Assembly: GCA_020696915.1 (NCBI GenBank)
Contig: JAJFMR010000092.1
Span: 1 to 9,415, forward strand
Origin: Rhizobiaceae bacterium
GTDB lineage: Bacteria; Pseudomonadota; Alphaproteobacteria; Rhizobiales; Rhizobiaceae
Direction: 5' to 3'
Length of the DNA: 9,415 bases
Position numbers and translations under genes: made by a program. Positions 1 to 7,162 of the stretch are shown here, piece by piece (position 1 is the first letter of the stretch; each line of letters begins with the position of its first letter). The notes below the pieces were generated by a model, which saw nothing but the letters and a program-made list of their open reading frames with translations, ran no database searches and had not been told where the DNA came from.

Positions 1-551
1 ATTTCCCCGGGGCTGGCGGTGCTGGCATTCCTGATGATTACAGTGTCGCCGTCGAAAATGCCGGCCTCGATCATCGAATCGCCCTTGACCTCCAGCGCGT
101 AGTGCTCGCCGCCGGAGATCATTTCGGGGGGCACCATGATTGCGTGGGTCTTGTGCTGGATTGCGTCGATCGGGACGCCCGCGGCAATCCGTCCCATGAC
201 CGGCAAAGACACGGCCGCGCCGGGATCGTCGTCATTTCCGGGACGCGCCCGCGGCGCCGGCCCGGAACGGCGGCCCAGGCTTCCCTCGATGACGCTCGGC
301 GAAAACTTCCTGGCTGCGTTGAGCCCCGGTGCGATGGAGTCGGGCAGCCGCAGAACCTCCAGCGCGCGCGCCCGATTGGGCAGCCGACGGATGAACCCTC
401 GTTCCTCGAGCGCGGTGATCAACCTGTGGATGCCCGATTTGGAGGCCAGGTCCAGCGCATCCTTCATCTCATCGAAAGACGGAGGGATGCCCGTCTCCTT
501 CAATCGCTGGTGAATGAACATGAGAAGCTCATGTTGCTTGCGCGTCAGCAT
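1..551 (-). CDS. lexA: LexA repressor, C-terminus beyond window
   Basis: LexA represses the SOS DNA-damage genes in the cytoplasm and inactivates itself by RecA-stimulated self-cleavage. The 183 visible residues start MLTRKQHELL. An N-terminal winged-helix DNA-binding domain covers about residues 1-70 and includes PPSFDEMKDALDLASKSGIH, the recognition-helix region. A Pro/Arg/Asp-rich linker follows at about 90-112, then the S24-peptidase domain. The scissile Ala-Gly bond is at A124-G125 in GRIAAGVPI, and the nucleophile is S159 in KGDSM. The catalytic lysine, expected near residue 196, lies outside the window, so its presence cannot be checked. The ATG at 551-549 is chosen because it begins the family's N-terminus and is preceded by GGGAG. 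The gene lies 108 bases after moeA on the same strand, with its own predicted promoter and SOS operator, so it is probably autoregulated. Confidence 0.97.
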   Translation of the reverse strand, partial: MLTRKQHELLMFIHQRLKETGIPPSFDEMKDALDLASKSGIHRLITALEERGFIRRLPNRARALEVLRLPDSIAPGLNAARKFSPSVIEGSLGRRSGPAPRARPGNDDDPGAAVSLPVMGRIAAGVPIDAIQHKTHAIMVPPEMISGGEHYALEVKGDSMIEAGIFDGDTVIIRNASTASPGE

Positions 552-595
552 CGGCGGCTCCCAGCGGAATCAAAAGCCAAACAAAACCAGAACAA

Positions 596-624
596 ACACT
601 ATCTGTTCCAGTTGTGTTCCGCAA
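596..624 (-). promoter_or_regulatory. Predicted lexA promoter
   Basis: Read on the minus strand, a -35-like TTGCGG (624-619) is followed after exactly 17 bases by a -10-like TAGTGT (601-596). This lies 45 bases upstream of the lexA ATG, in the only sizeable gap of the minus-strand gene series. The SOS box fills the spacer, where a bound repressor would block RNA polymerase. Both hexamers are imperfect, so the exact promoter is an inference. The position and the operator overlap are the main support. Confidence 0.5.
605..619 (-). promoter_or_regulatory. LexA operator (SOS box), GTTC-N7-GTTC
   Basis: On the plus strand GTTC (605-608) and GTTC (616-619) are separated by exactly seven bases. On the minus strand, the direction of lexA, this reads GAAC-N7-GAAC. 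That direct repeat is the established LexA-binding motif of Alphaproteobacteria, unlike the CTGT-N8-ACAG palindrome of Escherichia coli. It lies within the predicted lexA promoter spacer, which supports negative autoregulation. A third, near-match half-site (GTTT, 627-630) continues the 11-base period. Confidence 0.88.
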
Positions 625-659
625 CTGTTTAAATTTTAGTGAAGCTGTTGACGATTCGT

Positions 660-1865
660 TCAGCGTAGCAGCAGGACGTCGCAACGGTCGCCGGGCCTGG
701 CTTCGGGCGCGAACGGCTTGCGTACGATCAACCCGCCGGCGTCAGCAAGAAGTTTCAGCATGGACGAATCCTGGATGGGGAAAGGCGTAGCGAGCAGGCC
801 TCCGGACTGCGGCTCGAGGCGCGCGCGCACGTAATCTTCCCGGACGTCATTGGCCGGCAGGGCGGCGGCGAGGACCGCCTCGACCCGACGCGGCACATGG
901 ATGCGGCCGCCCAGCCGGGCCAACAGGGGTTGCAGGAAGAGGGTTGCGCACACCAGGCTGGCCACCGGGTTGCCGGGCAGTCCGATGCAGCGGGTCTTGC
1001 CGAGCCGACCAAACATCAGCGGCTTCCCGGGCCGCATGGCGATCCTCCAGAAGTCGAGGCGCATGCCGAGCCCTTCGAGGACCTCGTTGACCAGGTCGTG
1101 ATCGCCGACGGAGGCCCCGCCCAGCGTGACGATCACGTCGGCTTTGGCCTGCAGCGCGCGTTCCACCAGGGTGGAAATCGCATCTGTCCGATCCGCGGCT
1201 ATTCCGAGGTCGAGGGCGCGGCCGCCCGCTGCTTCGACGATTGCCGCAACCCCAAAGGGATTTGAAGCGATGATCTGGTCTGGCCCGGCTTCACTGCCCG
1301 GCGGCAGCAGTTCGTCACCAGTCGCGATGATGGCGACGATCGGTTTCCTGAGGACGGCAAGGCGGGGGTGATTTGCCGCGGCTGCAAGGGCCAGGGCGGC
1401 GGGATCCATCACGCGGCCTCTCTCGAGGAGAATGTCGCCTTGCGAAAAATCCAGTCCTGGACGGCGAATATGGGCGCCCTTCACGACCGGTTCGCGCACC
1501 TCGACGACGTCGCCGCCAACCACCTTCACGTTTTCCTGGATGGCGATTGTGTCGGCGCTCTCCGGAACCGGGGCTCCCGTGAAGATCCGTACCGCACAGG
1601 CTGGACCCACGACGCCCGCAAAGCGCCGGCCTGCCGCCGCAACGCCAATCACCGTCAGCCGTGCAGGCAGGCTGACGATGTCGGCGGCGCGCACCGCATA
1701 GCCGTCCATCGCCGAGGCGGGGAAGGGCGGCTGCGTCCGCAGCGCCGCCAGGGGAACGGCGAGAACGCGGCCCGATGCGGCTGACAGCGGCACCGTTTCC
1801 GTGTCCACCGGACCGGCGTCGGCCAGCAGGCGCTCGAGGGCATCCGCGACCGGCAGCAGCGCCAT
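660..1865 (-). CDS. moeA: Molybdopterin molybdenumtransferase MoeA
   Basis: MoeA inserts molybdate into adenylylated molybdopterin to form the active molybdenum cofactor in the cytoplasm. The 401-residue protein is of normal family length. Visible family motifs are PPFPASAMDGYAVRA (46-60, with D54), TGAPVP (96-101), ATGDEL (181-186, with E185), the MoCF-fold signature GGASVGDHD (249-257, with D255 and D257), MRPGKP (277-282) and GLPGNPVAS (295-303). The C-terminal domain IV follows at about 325-401. The ATG at 1865 is three bases after the moaC stop (TAG at 1871-1869), so the two are translationally coupled and act in the same pathway. The gene ends the tightly packed series. A 108-base gap then separates it from lexA. 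No intrinsic terminator is evident there, so read-through into lexA is possible. Confidence 0.97.
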   Translation of the reverse strand: MALLPVADALERLLADAGPVDTETVPLSAASGRVLAVPLAALRTQPPFPASAMDGYAVRAADIVSLPARLTVIGVAAAGRRFAGVVGPACAVRIFTGAPVPESADTIAIQENVKVVGGDVVEVREPVVKGAHIRRPGLDFSQGDILLERGRVMDPAALALAAAANHPRLAVLRKPIVAIIATGDELLPPGSEAGPDQIIASNPFGVAAIVEAAGGRALDLGIAADRTDAISTLVERALQAKADVIVTLGGASVGDHDLVNEVLEGLGMRLDFWRIAMRPGKPLMFGRLGKTRCIGLPGNPVASLVCATLFLQPLLARLGGRIHVPRRVEAVLAAALPANDVREDYVRARLEPQSGGLLATPFPIQDSSMLKLLADAGGLIVRKPFAPEARPGDRCDVLLLR

Positions 1866-1868
1866 GTG

Positions 1869-2348
1869 CTACGGCCTGGCGCGGTAGTCGCCGGACTTGC
1901 CTCCGGTCTTCTCGACCAGACGGATGTCCGATATCACCATGCCGCGATCGACGGCCTTGGCCATGTCGTAGACGGTCAGGCAAGCGACGGACGCGGCCGT
2001 CAGCGCTTCCATTTCGACCCCCGTCTTGCCGGTGACCCGCGCCATGGCAGTGACGCGCAATCCCGGCAGCGACAGATCGGGCTCAATATCGACGGAAATC
2101 TTGGTCAGGAGCAGCGGGTGGCAAAGCGGAATGAGCTCATGCGTCCGCTTCGCCGCCAGTATGCCGGCGATGCGCGCAACGCCAAGCACGTCGCCCTTCC
2201 TGGCATTGCCCGAAAGGATGAGAGCAAGGGTATCAGCCTGCATCACGACGGCGCCTTGGGCCACCGCCGTCCTTTCGGTCTCGGCCTTGCCCCCGACATC
2301 GACCATGGTGGCCTCGCCGCTCCTCCCAAGATGGGTCAAGGTCGCCAT
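1869..2348 (-). CDS. moaC: Cyclic pyranopterin monophosphate synthase MoaC
   Basis: MoaC works with the radical-SAM enzyme MoaA, not in this window, to convert GTP into cyclic pyranopterin monophosphate, the first stage of molybdenum-cofactor synthesis. The 159-residue product is of usual length and starts MATLTHLGRSGEATMVDVGG. Residues known as functionally important in E. coli MoaC occur at the same numbers: K51, H77 (in LCHPLL), E112 and E114 (VEMEAL), D128 and K131 (YDMAK), and K147. The reading frame is open upstream to 2474, but that extension lies inside trpC in another frame and does not resemble MoaC. The ATG at 2348 is therefore chosen. It follows the trpC stop (TGA, 2352-2350) after one base, with AGAGG upstream as ribosome binding site. 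moeA follows three bases later. Confidence 0.97.
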   Translation of the reverse strand: MATLTHLGRSGEATMVDVGGKAETERTAVAQGAVVMQADTLALILSGNARKGDVLGVARIAGILAAKRTHELIPLCHPLLLTKISVDIEPDLSLPGLRVTAMARVTGKTGVEMEALTAASVACLTVYDMAKAVDRGMVISDIRLVEKTGGKSGDYRARP

Positions 2349-2349
2349 G

Positions 2350-3162
2350 TCAGGCCTCTTCGGAAATCGGGGCGCGCTTAAGGAGCGCGGCCGTCGCGGC
2401 GGCAACATCCGCCTGCCGCATGAGGCTCTCGCCGACCAGGAAAGCAGATATACCGGCGCGCTCCAGTCGCGCACAGTCGCCGTTCGAGAAGATGCCGCTT
2501 TCGCCGACGAGCAGCCGGTCCGGCGGCGCCAGAACGGCCAGACGCTCCGAAGTCTCGAGCGTCACCTCGAAGGTCCGCAAATCACGATTGTTTATGCCGA
2601 GCAGCCGCGACGAGAGTTTCAAAGCGCGTTCCATCTCCGTCTCGTCGTGAACCTCGACCAGTACGTCCATACCGAGTTCGAAGGCGGTCTCTTCCAGCGC
2701 GCGGGCCGCGCCATCGTCGACGCTGGCCATGATTACCAAGATCGCATCGGCGCCGAAGGCGCGTGCCTCGTAGACCTGGTAGGGTTCGAAAAGAAAGTCC
2801 TTGCGCAGCACCGGCAGGCCGCTCGCCGCGCGTGCCGCGCCAAGGTACTCGGGTGCGCCCTGGAAGGACGGCGCGTCGGTCAGCACCGACAGGCAGGCGG
2901 CGCCGCCCGTCTCGTAAGCCCTGGCAAGCGCCGGCGGGTCGAAATCAGGGCGGATCAGGCCGCGTGACGGGCTGGCTTTCTTGATCTCCGCAATCAGCGC
3001 GAACTCGCTGCTTTCGACCCGCTTCTCCAGCGCGGCGAGAAAGCCGCGCGGTCGATCGGCCGCGCCGGCTCTGATCTTCATCTCGGCCGGCGGCACGCGG
3101 CGCTTGGCGGCGCTGATTTCTTCGCGCTTGTAGGCCTCGATCTTCTTCAGAATGTCGGCCAC
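2350..3162 (-). CDS. trpC: Indole-3-glycerol phosphate synthase TrpC, GTG start
   Basis: TrpC closes the indole ring, converting carboxyphenylamino-deoxyribulose phosphate to indole-3-glycerol phosphate in tryptophan synthesis. It is a monofunctional TIM barrel of 270 residues with no fused TrpF domain. By alignment from memory with the Sulfolobus enzyme, the catalytic residues are all present: E59 and K61 in AEIKKASPS, K121 in LRKDF, E170 in LVEVHDE, N191 in GINNRDL, and E221-S222 in GESGI. The frame is open to a TTG at 3186 inside trpD. I prefer the GTG at 3162 because the family N-terminus is ADILKKIEAYKREEI. It lies four bases after the trpD stop (3169-3167), and the Shine-Dalgarno match is poor. 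Coupling to trpD translation therefore looks likely. trpF and trpBA are not nearby. Confidence 0.96.
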   Translation of the reverse strand: MADILKKIEAYKREEISAAKRRVPPAEMKIRAGAADRPRGFLAALEKRVESSEFALIAEIKKASPSRGLIRPDFDPPALARAYETGGAACLSVLTDAPSFQGAPEYLGAARAASGLPVLRKDFLFEPYQVYEARAFGADAILVIMASVDDGAARALEETAFELGMDVLVEVHDETEMERALKLSSRLLGINNRDLRTFEVTLETSERLAVLAPPDRLLVGESGIFSNGDCARLERAGISAFLVGESLMRQADVAAATAALLKRAPISEEA

Positions 3163-3166
3163 GGCA

Positions 3167-4177
3167 TCACTCGTTCGAAATAGCAATCAGCCGCTCGAGA
3201 GTCCGGGCTGCGGCGCCGCCGTCGATCGCAAGCGCCGCCGCACGGACGCCGTCGGCGAGCCCGGCTGCCTTTCCGGAGACGACCAGGCCGGCGCCGGCGT
3301 TCATGAGAACCGTGTCGCGGTAGGCGCCCTCGGCCCCGCCGAGCAGAGCCCGCAAGGCTGCGGCGTTGAATTGCGCGTCGCCGCCCCGCAGGTCCTCTTT
3401 CCGGTGTCGGCCGAGTCCGACCGTCTCGGGCGTCAGCGAGAAGGTGCGGATCTTTCCATCTGCAAGCTCCGCAACCTGCGTCTCGCCGGTGGTGGTGATT
3501 TCATCGTAGCCGTCGCCATGCGCCACCCACGCATGCTCGGTGCCGAGCGTCTTCAACGTTTCGGCCACCGGCTCGATCCATTCCGCCGAAAACACGCCCA
3601 CCATCTGGCGCTTTACGCCGGCCGGGTTCGACAGCGGGCCGAGCAGGTTGAAAATGGTCCTTGTGCCAAGCTCCAGCCGGGTTGGCCCGACATGGCGCAT
3701 CGCCGGATGGTGGGCTGGCGCGAACATGAAACCGATTCCGGCCTCGGCGATGCAGCGGCCAATCGCTTCCGGCTGCAGATCGAGCCTGACGCCGAGCGCC
3801 GCAAGCACGTCGGCGGCACCGGTTTGCGAAGACAGTCCGCGATTGCCGTGCTTGGCAACGGGCACGCCGGCCCCGGCGACAACAAAAGCCGAGGCCGTCG
3901 AGATGTTCAGGCTGTGGGAACCATCGCCGCCGGTTCCCACGATATCGACGGCGCCTGGCGGCGAGGGGACCTGCAACATCTTGGCCCGCATGGTGGCAAC
4001 GGCGCCGGCGATTTCCGGAACAGTCTCACCGCGCACTCTCAGCGCCATCAGAAAACCGCCGATCTGCCCGGGCGTGGCTTCCCCGGACATAAGGATGTCG
4101 AATGCGTCGCGAGCCTCGTCGAAAGACAGCGGCGTGCCCGCCGCCACCTTCGCTATGTACGATTTCAGCGTGCTCAT
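3167..4177 (-). CDS. trpD: Anthranilate phosphoribosyltransferase TrpD
   Basis: TrpD transfers phosphoribose from PRPP to anthranilate, the second committed step of tryptophan synthesis. Its 336 residues match the usual length of the monofunctional enzyme, so there is no fused TrpG glutaminase. The PRPP-binding glycine loop GTGGDG lies at 81-86 and is followed by SLNISTASAF (89-98). KHGNRGLSSQTGAADVLAALG spans 109-129. FAPAHHPAM (152-160) and GTRTIFNLLGPLSNP (171-185) form the anthranilate side. The Mg-binding pair D225-E226 lies in GYDEI. The ATG at 4177 is six bases after the foldase stop codon. I see no strong Shine-Dalgarno sequence in that gap, so ribosomes arriving from the upstream gene may matter. 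TrpC follows, and the two genes catalyse consecutive pathway segments. Confidence 0.97.
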   Translation of the reverse strand: MSTLKSYIAKVAAGTPLSFDEARDAFDILMSGEATPGQIGGFLMALRVRGETVPEIAGAVATMRAKMLQVPSPPGAVDIVGTGGDGSHSLNISTASAFVVAGAGVPVAKHGNRGLSSQTGAADVLAALGVRLDLQPEAIGRCIAEAGIGFMFAPAHHPAMRHVGPTRLELGTRTIFNLLGPLSNPAGVKRQMVGVFSAEWIEPVAETLKTLGTEHAWVAHGDGYDEITTTGETQVAELADGKIRTFSLTPETVGLGRHRKEDLRGGDAQFNAAALRALLGGAEGAYRDTVLMNAGAGLVVSGKAAGLADGVRAAALAIDGGAAARTLERLIAISNE

Positions 4178-4183
4178 CTGCCG

Positions 4184-6070
4184 CTAGAAGGCCAGGGCCT
4201 GGTCGATCGCCGCGCGATTGACCAGGACTTCGTATTCACCGTGCAGCCGGGAGACCAACTGGTCGAGCAGATCGTCCGCCAAGCCCGACGCGAAGGCCCG
4301 CCGTTGTTCTTCCGGAACGGCTTCGGCTCCTGCACCGGCAGGCTCGAACACCTCCGTCACCTTGAAAACGAGGTGGGCGTCGCCGCTGGGACTGGCGATG
4401 ATCCCGGTGCCGCCTTCGGGGCGGGCAAAGATCGCAGCGACGCCTTCCTGGCCGAAATCGCCGTCATTGGAGTCGCGCTTCAATCCACGCTTGGTCTGCT
4501 TTTCGAGCTTGAGCTCGGCGGCCAAAGTCTCCATCGGCGTACCGTCCTTAAGCCGTTTCTCCAGGTCGGCGGCTTTCGCGGCGAGGCGTTTGACGGTCTC
4601 CGCCGCCTTCCAGTCGGCCACGACTTTCTGGCTCACCTCTTCGAAGGCCCGCTCACGGGCCGGAGTGATCTGCTCGACCTCGTAAAAGACGAAACCGCTG
4701 CCGCCGACATCTATGGCGGCATTCTCGATGCCCGCCTCCGTTTCGAAGGCGGCGTTCAGCAATTCCGGCGACTGCGGAATGTCGGTGACGACCGATCCGT
4801 CCGGCTTCAACCCATTGCGGTTCACTTCCACCGTCACGACGTCGAGATTGAGCTTGGCTGCCGCCTCGCGCAGAGTCTCGCCAGCGGCGCGACTGTCCTC
4901 ATAGCTGTCATGGACGTCGAGCAGCACGCGGCTGGCTTCGGCAAGCGCCAGGTCGCGACGAATCTCCGGCGCCACTTCGGCCAGCGGCCGCACGACTTCC
5001 GGCTTGATCTCGGTCACCCGCAGCAGCACCGGCCCGAAGGCGCCATCGACGACGCCGCTGACTTCGCCCTCCGGCAGCTTGAACGCCGCTTCCGCGACCG
5101 CAGGGTCGGGTACCCGTTGCCGGGTGAACGTGCCAAGCAGCGTATCGGCCTGGGTCTTGCCTTCGGAGGCGACGACACTGTCGAAGGTGGCGCCGCCGCG
5201 GATCGAAGCGAGCGCCTTCTCGGCGGCTTCCTTCGACTTGAACACGATCTGCTCGATGGTCCGTTGTTCGGGCGTCGTGAAGCGCTCCTTGTTGCGCTCG
5301 TAGTCTTCCGCGACCTGCTCTTCGGTAATCGCCGACTCGTCGACTATGTCGACAGGTTCGAGCTTGACATAGGCTATCGTTCGATATTCAGGCGCCGAAT
5401 AGGTTGCCTTGTTCTCTTCGAACCAGGCCTTCAGCACATTATCCGCCGGCTCTTCGATTGGCTCGACGGCCGATTTCGGCAAAGCGATGTAATCGACGGT
5501 GCGATCTTCGCCGCGATAGAGCGCGACGGCGCGCAGGAACGTGTCGGGAGCCGAGAGCCCATCGGAAACGGCTTCGACGATCTGTTGCCTTACCGCCAGC
5601 TGGGCGCGGTTGTTCAGATAATCTTCCGGCCGCATGCCGATCTGGCGCAATGCAAATTCGAACTGCTGGCGGTCGAACTGCCCGCCCGGTCCCCGGAACG
5701 CCGGATCCTGCATCGTGAGCGCTGCGAGCTTGTCTTCGGAGAGACCGAGGCCAAGTTCACTCGCCTGCTCGTCGAGAACGGCGCCGGCGACCAGTTGCGC
5801 CAGCACCTGGTCCTCGATGCCAAGCGCCCGTGCCTGCTCGCGCGTAATCGCCCTGCCGAATTGTTGTGACAGGACGGCGATCTGGCGATCGTAGGCAAGC
5901 CGGTACTCCAGGGGCGTGACAGTGGTGTCGCCGGCCGCCACCACATACGTCCTGCCAATCCCGCTGGTGATCTGGCCCGAGATGCCCCAGACAGCGAAGC
6001 TGAGGACCAGCAACAGGAGGAGCAGTTTTGCCACCCAGGTCCGGGCAGCGTTTCGCAAGGCTTCGAGCAT
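4184..6070 (-). CDS. ppiD: PpiD-type membrane-anchored periplasmic foldase (SurA_N / parvulin)
   Basis: This is a predicted inner-membrane-anchored chaperone that assists folding of proteins leaving the Sec translocon in the periplasm. Its 628 residues are close to E. coli PpiD (623). A short N-terminal segment with R6, R10 and K15 precedes one membrane helix at about 14-33 (AKLLLLLLVLSFAVWGI), giving N-in topology. A SurA_N-like helical region covers about 35-225. A parvulin-like domain lies at about 268-356 (TPEQRTIEQIVFK to FGPVLLRVTEI). A second, divergent helical and beta segment runs to the end. The parvulin domain lacks the usual GG-LGW segment and the His of the terminal GYHI motif, so isomerase activity is doubtful. 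The ATG at 6070 gives the characteristic LRNAARTWVAK start. This is the first gene of the minus-strand operon and diverges from tpiA. Naming it ppiD rests on architecture. Confidence 0.9.
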   Translation of the reverse strand: MLEALRNAARTWVAKLLLLLLVLSFAVWGISGQITSGIGRTYVVAAGDTTVTPLEYRLAYDRQIAVLSQQFGRAITREQARALGIEDQVLAQLVAGAVLDEQASELGLGLSEDKLAALTMQDPAFRGPGGQFDRQQFEFALRQIGMRPEDYLNNRAQLAVRQQIVEAVSDGLSAPDTFLRAVALYRGEDRTVDYIALPKSAVEPIEEPADNVLKAWFEENKATYSAPEYRTIAYVKLEPVDIVDESAITEEQVAEDYERNKERFTTPEQRTIEQIVFKSKEAAEKALASIRGGATFDSVVASEGKTQADTLLGTFTRQRVPDPAVAEAAFKLPEGEVSGVVDGAFGPVLLRVTEIKPEVVRPLAEVAPEIRRDLALAEASRVLLDVHDSYEDSRAAGETLREAAAKLNLDVVTVEVNRNGLKPDGSVVTDIPQSPELLNAAFETEAGIENAAIDVGGSGFVFYEVEQITPARERAFEEVSQKVVADWKAAETVKRLAAKAADLEKRLKDGTPMETLAAELKLEKQTKRGLKRDSNDGDFGQEGVAAIFARPEGGTGIIASPSGDAHLVFKVTEVFEPAGAGAEAVPEEQRRAFASGLADDLLDQLVSRLHGEYEVLVNRAAIDQALAF

Positions 6071-6117
6071 GGCAATTCCGGATCGGCCGGGCGGAATGCG
6101 CGGCTCTTCGAGAAGCG

Positions 6118-6146
6118 CAATAGCGCCCTTCCTACACAGTGTCGAT
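6118..6146 (-). promoter_or_regulatory. Candidate promoter for the ppiD-trpDC-moaC-moeA operon
   Basis: On the minus strand ATCGAC (6146-6141) and CTATTG (6123-6118) are separated by 17 bases. They resemble the rhizobial sigma-70 consensus CTTGAC / CTATAT at four of six positions each. The site is 48 bases upstream of the foldase start codon, in the divergent gap with tpiA, where a promoter is required. An ACAC-A-GTGT palindrome at 6134-6142 overlaps the -35 edge. The match is only moderate and other sites are possible. Confidence 0.35.
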
Positions 6147-6212
6147 TGCTTTGTGGCCCGGGTTTGGTAGGGGAGAGCGGCCGATCAAGGCCAGTTTCGG
6201 GAGTAAAGCGCA

Positions 6213-6980
6213 ATGACGCCAGGAATCCGGCCGCTGGTTGCGGGCAACTGGAAAATGAACGGAACGGGCGCTTCCCTCAACGAGCTTCGGGCGATCGGCC
6301 ACGGCTTCATGAGCGGCCTCGACGCGGAAACCGAGGCGCTGATCTGCCCGCCCGCCACGCTCCTGGCGAGGGCCGCCGCGCTGCTGTCCGATACGCCGGT
6401 CAAGACGGGTGGCCAGGACTGCCACCCCGAGGAGAGCGGCGCGCACACCGGCGAGATCTCCGCCGAAATGCTCAAGGACGCCGGAGCCTCGCATGTCATC
6501 GTCGGCCATTCCGAGCGTCGCACAAACCATGGGGAGACCGACGATACGGTACATGCCAAGGCCGAAGCGGCGTGGCGCGCCGGCCTGGTGGCGATCGTCT
6601 GCATCGGCGAGACGAGCGCCCAGCGCAGGGCGGGCGCAACCCTCGACATTTTGTCGCGCCAGATCGAAGGGTCGGTGCCAGCCGCCGCAACCGCTTCGAA
6701 CGCGATAGTCGCCTATGAGCCGGTGTGGGCGATCGGCACGGGTCTAACACCCAGCGCTGCCGACGTTGCGGAAGCGCATGCCCATATCCGATCCGAGCTG
6801 AGAAGCAAGCTTGGCGCGAATGCCTCGCGACTGCGCCTGCTCTACGGCGGCTCGGTCAAACCTTCGAACGCGGTAGAACTCCTGGGGGTCGCGAATGTTG
6901 ACGGCGCGTTGATCGGCGGCGCCAGCCTGAAATCGGCGGATTTCCTGGCAATCGCGGAAGCCTACTATCGGCTTCCATGA
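6213..6980 (+). CDS. tpiA: Triosephosphate isomerase
   Basis: TpiA interconverts dihydroxyacetone phosphate and glyceraldehyde 3-phosphate in central carbon metabolism, acting as a cytoplasmic dimer. The 255 residues form the standard TIM barrel. The catalytic N12 and K14 are in GNWKMN, the electrophilic H99 is in VGHSERR (97-103), and the base E169 is in AYEPVWAIGTG (167-177). The phosphate-gripping loop 6 reads GTGLTP, where enterobacterial enzymes have GTGKTA; I recall this variant as normal in Alphaproteobacteria. YGGSVKPSNA (211-220) completes the phosphate site. The ATG at 6213 is preceded by GGGAG at 6199-6203. The gene diverges from the foldase operon. No convincing promoter was found in the gap on this strand. 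secG follows after 182 bases. Confidence 0.98.
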   Translation: MTPGIRPLVAGNWKMNGTGASLNELRAIGHGFMSGLDAETEALICPPATLLARAAALLSDTPVKTGGQDCHPEESGAHTGEISAEMLKDAGASHVIVGHSERRTNHGETDDTVHAKAEAAWRAGLVAIVCIGETSAQRRAGATLDILSRQIEGSVPAAATASNAIVAYEPVWAIGTGLTPSAADVAEAHAHIRSELRSKLGANASRLRLLYGGSVKPSNAVELLGVANVDGALIGGASLKSADFLAIAEAYYRLP

Positions 6981-7025
6981 CCCGGCCGCGGCCCGCCGGC
7001 GGCCCGATGCTCCGGAGAGCCGGCG

Positions 7026-7043
7026 CCGGCGTTGCAATGCCGG
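7026..7043 (+). terminator. Weak hairpin downstream of tpiA, possible terminator
   Basis: CCGGCGT (7026-7032) can pair with ATGCCGG (7037-7043), including one G-T wobble, around a TGCA loop. It lies 45 bases after the tpiA stop. The following bases (AAGGCTTTCCC) contain only a short T run, so intrinsic termination would be weak. A perfect 12-base palindrome, GCCGGCGCCGGC at 7019-7030, overlaps and could form a competing structure. The rest of the 6981-7162 gap holds several GC-rich self-complementary stretches and no recognisable gene. Confidence 0.25.
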
Positions 7044-7162
7044 AAGGCTTTCCCATATTCAGACTCGGGCCCGGGCTTGGAAACATCGCGAAAGCGTTGT
7101 AATTGAGCCGCCTTCCGTTCAGGGCCGCTGCTGCGGCACCGCAGACTTCCCCGGGTGAATTC

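Noticed and set aside
102..632. Plus-strand open frame of 176 codons opposite lexA
   Set aside because: The minus strand encodes LexA with its catalytic serine and cleavage site; this frame is a low-complexity shadow and covers the lexA promoter.
2349..2474. Upstream extension of moaC to an earlier start
   Set aside because: The extra 42 residues overlap the end of trpC in another frame, are Arg/Pro/Ser-rich and do not resemble MoaC, whereas the ATG at 2348 is well placed after the trpC stop.
3152..5869. Very long plus-strand open frame (905 codons) antisense to trpD and the foldase gene
   Set aside because: It lies opposite two well-recognised genes, its translation is rich in Arg, Gly and His with no recognisable domain, and long antisense frames are expected in high-GC DNA with strong third-position bias.
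6981..7060. GC-rich palindromes after tpiA considered as a mobile or repetitive palindromic element
   Set aside because: No second copy occurs in this window and the palindromes are short; a genome-wide search would be needed to call a repeat family.
7077..7103. Possible secG promoter, TTGGAA and TGTAAT
   Set aside because: The -10 match is good but the spacer is only 15 bases, and cotranscription with tpiA is equally possible.
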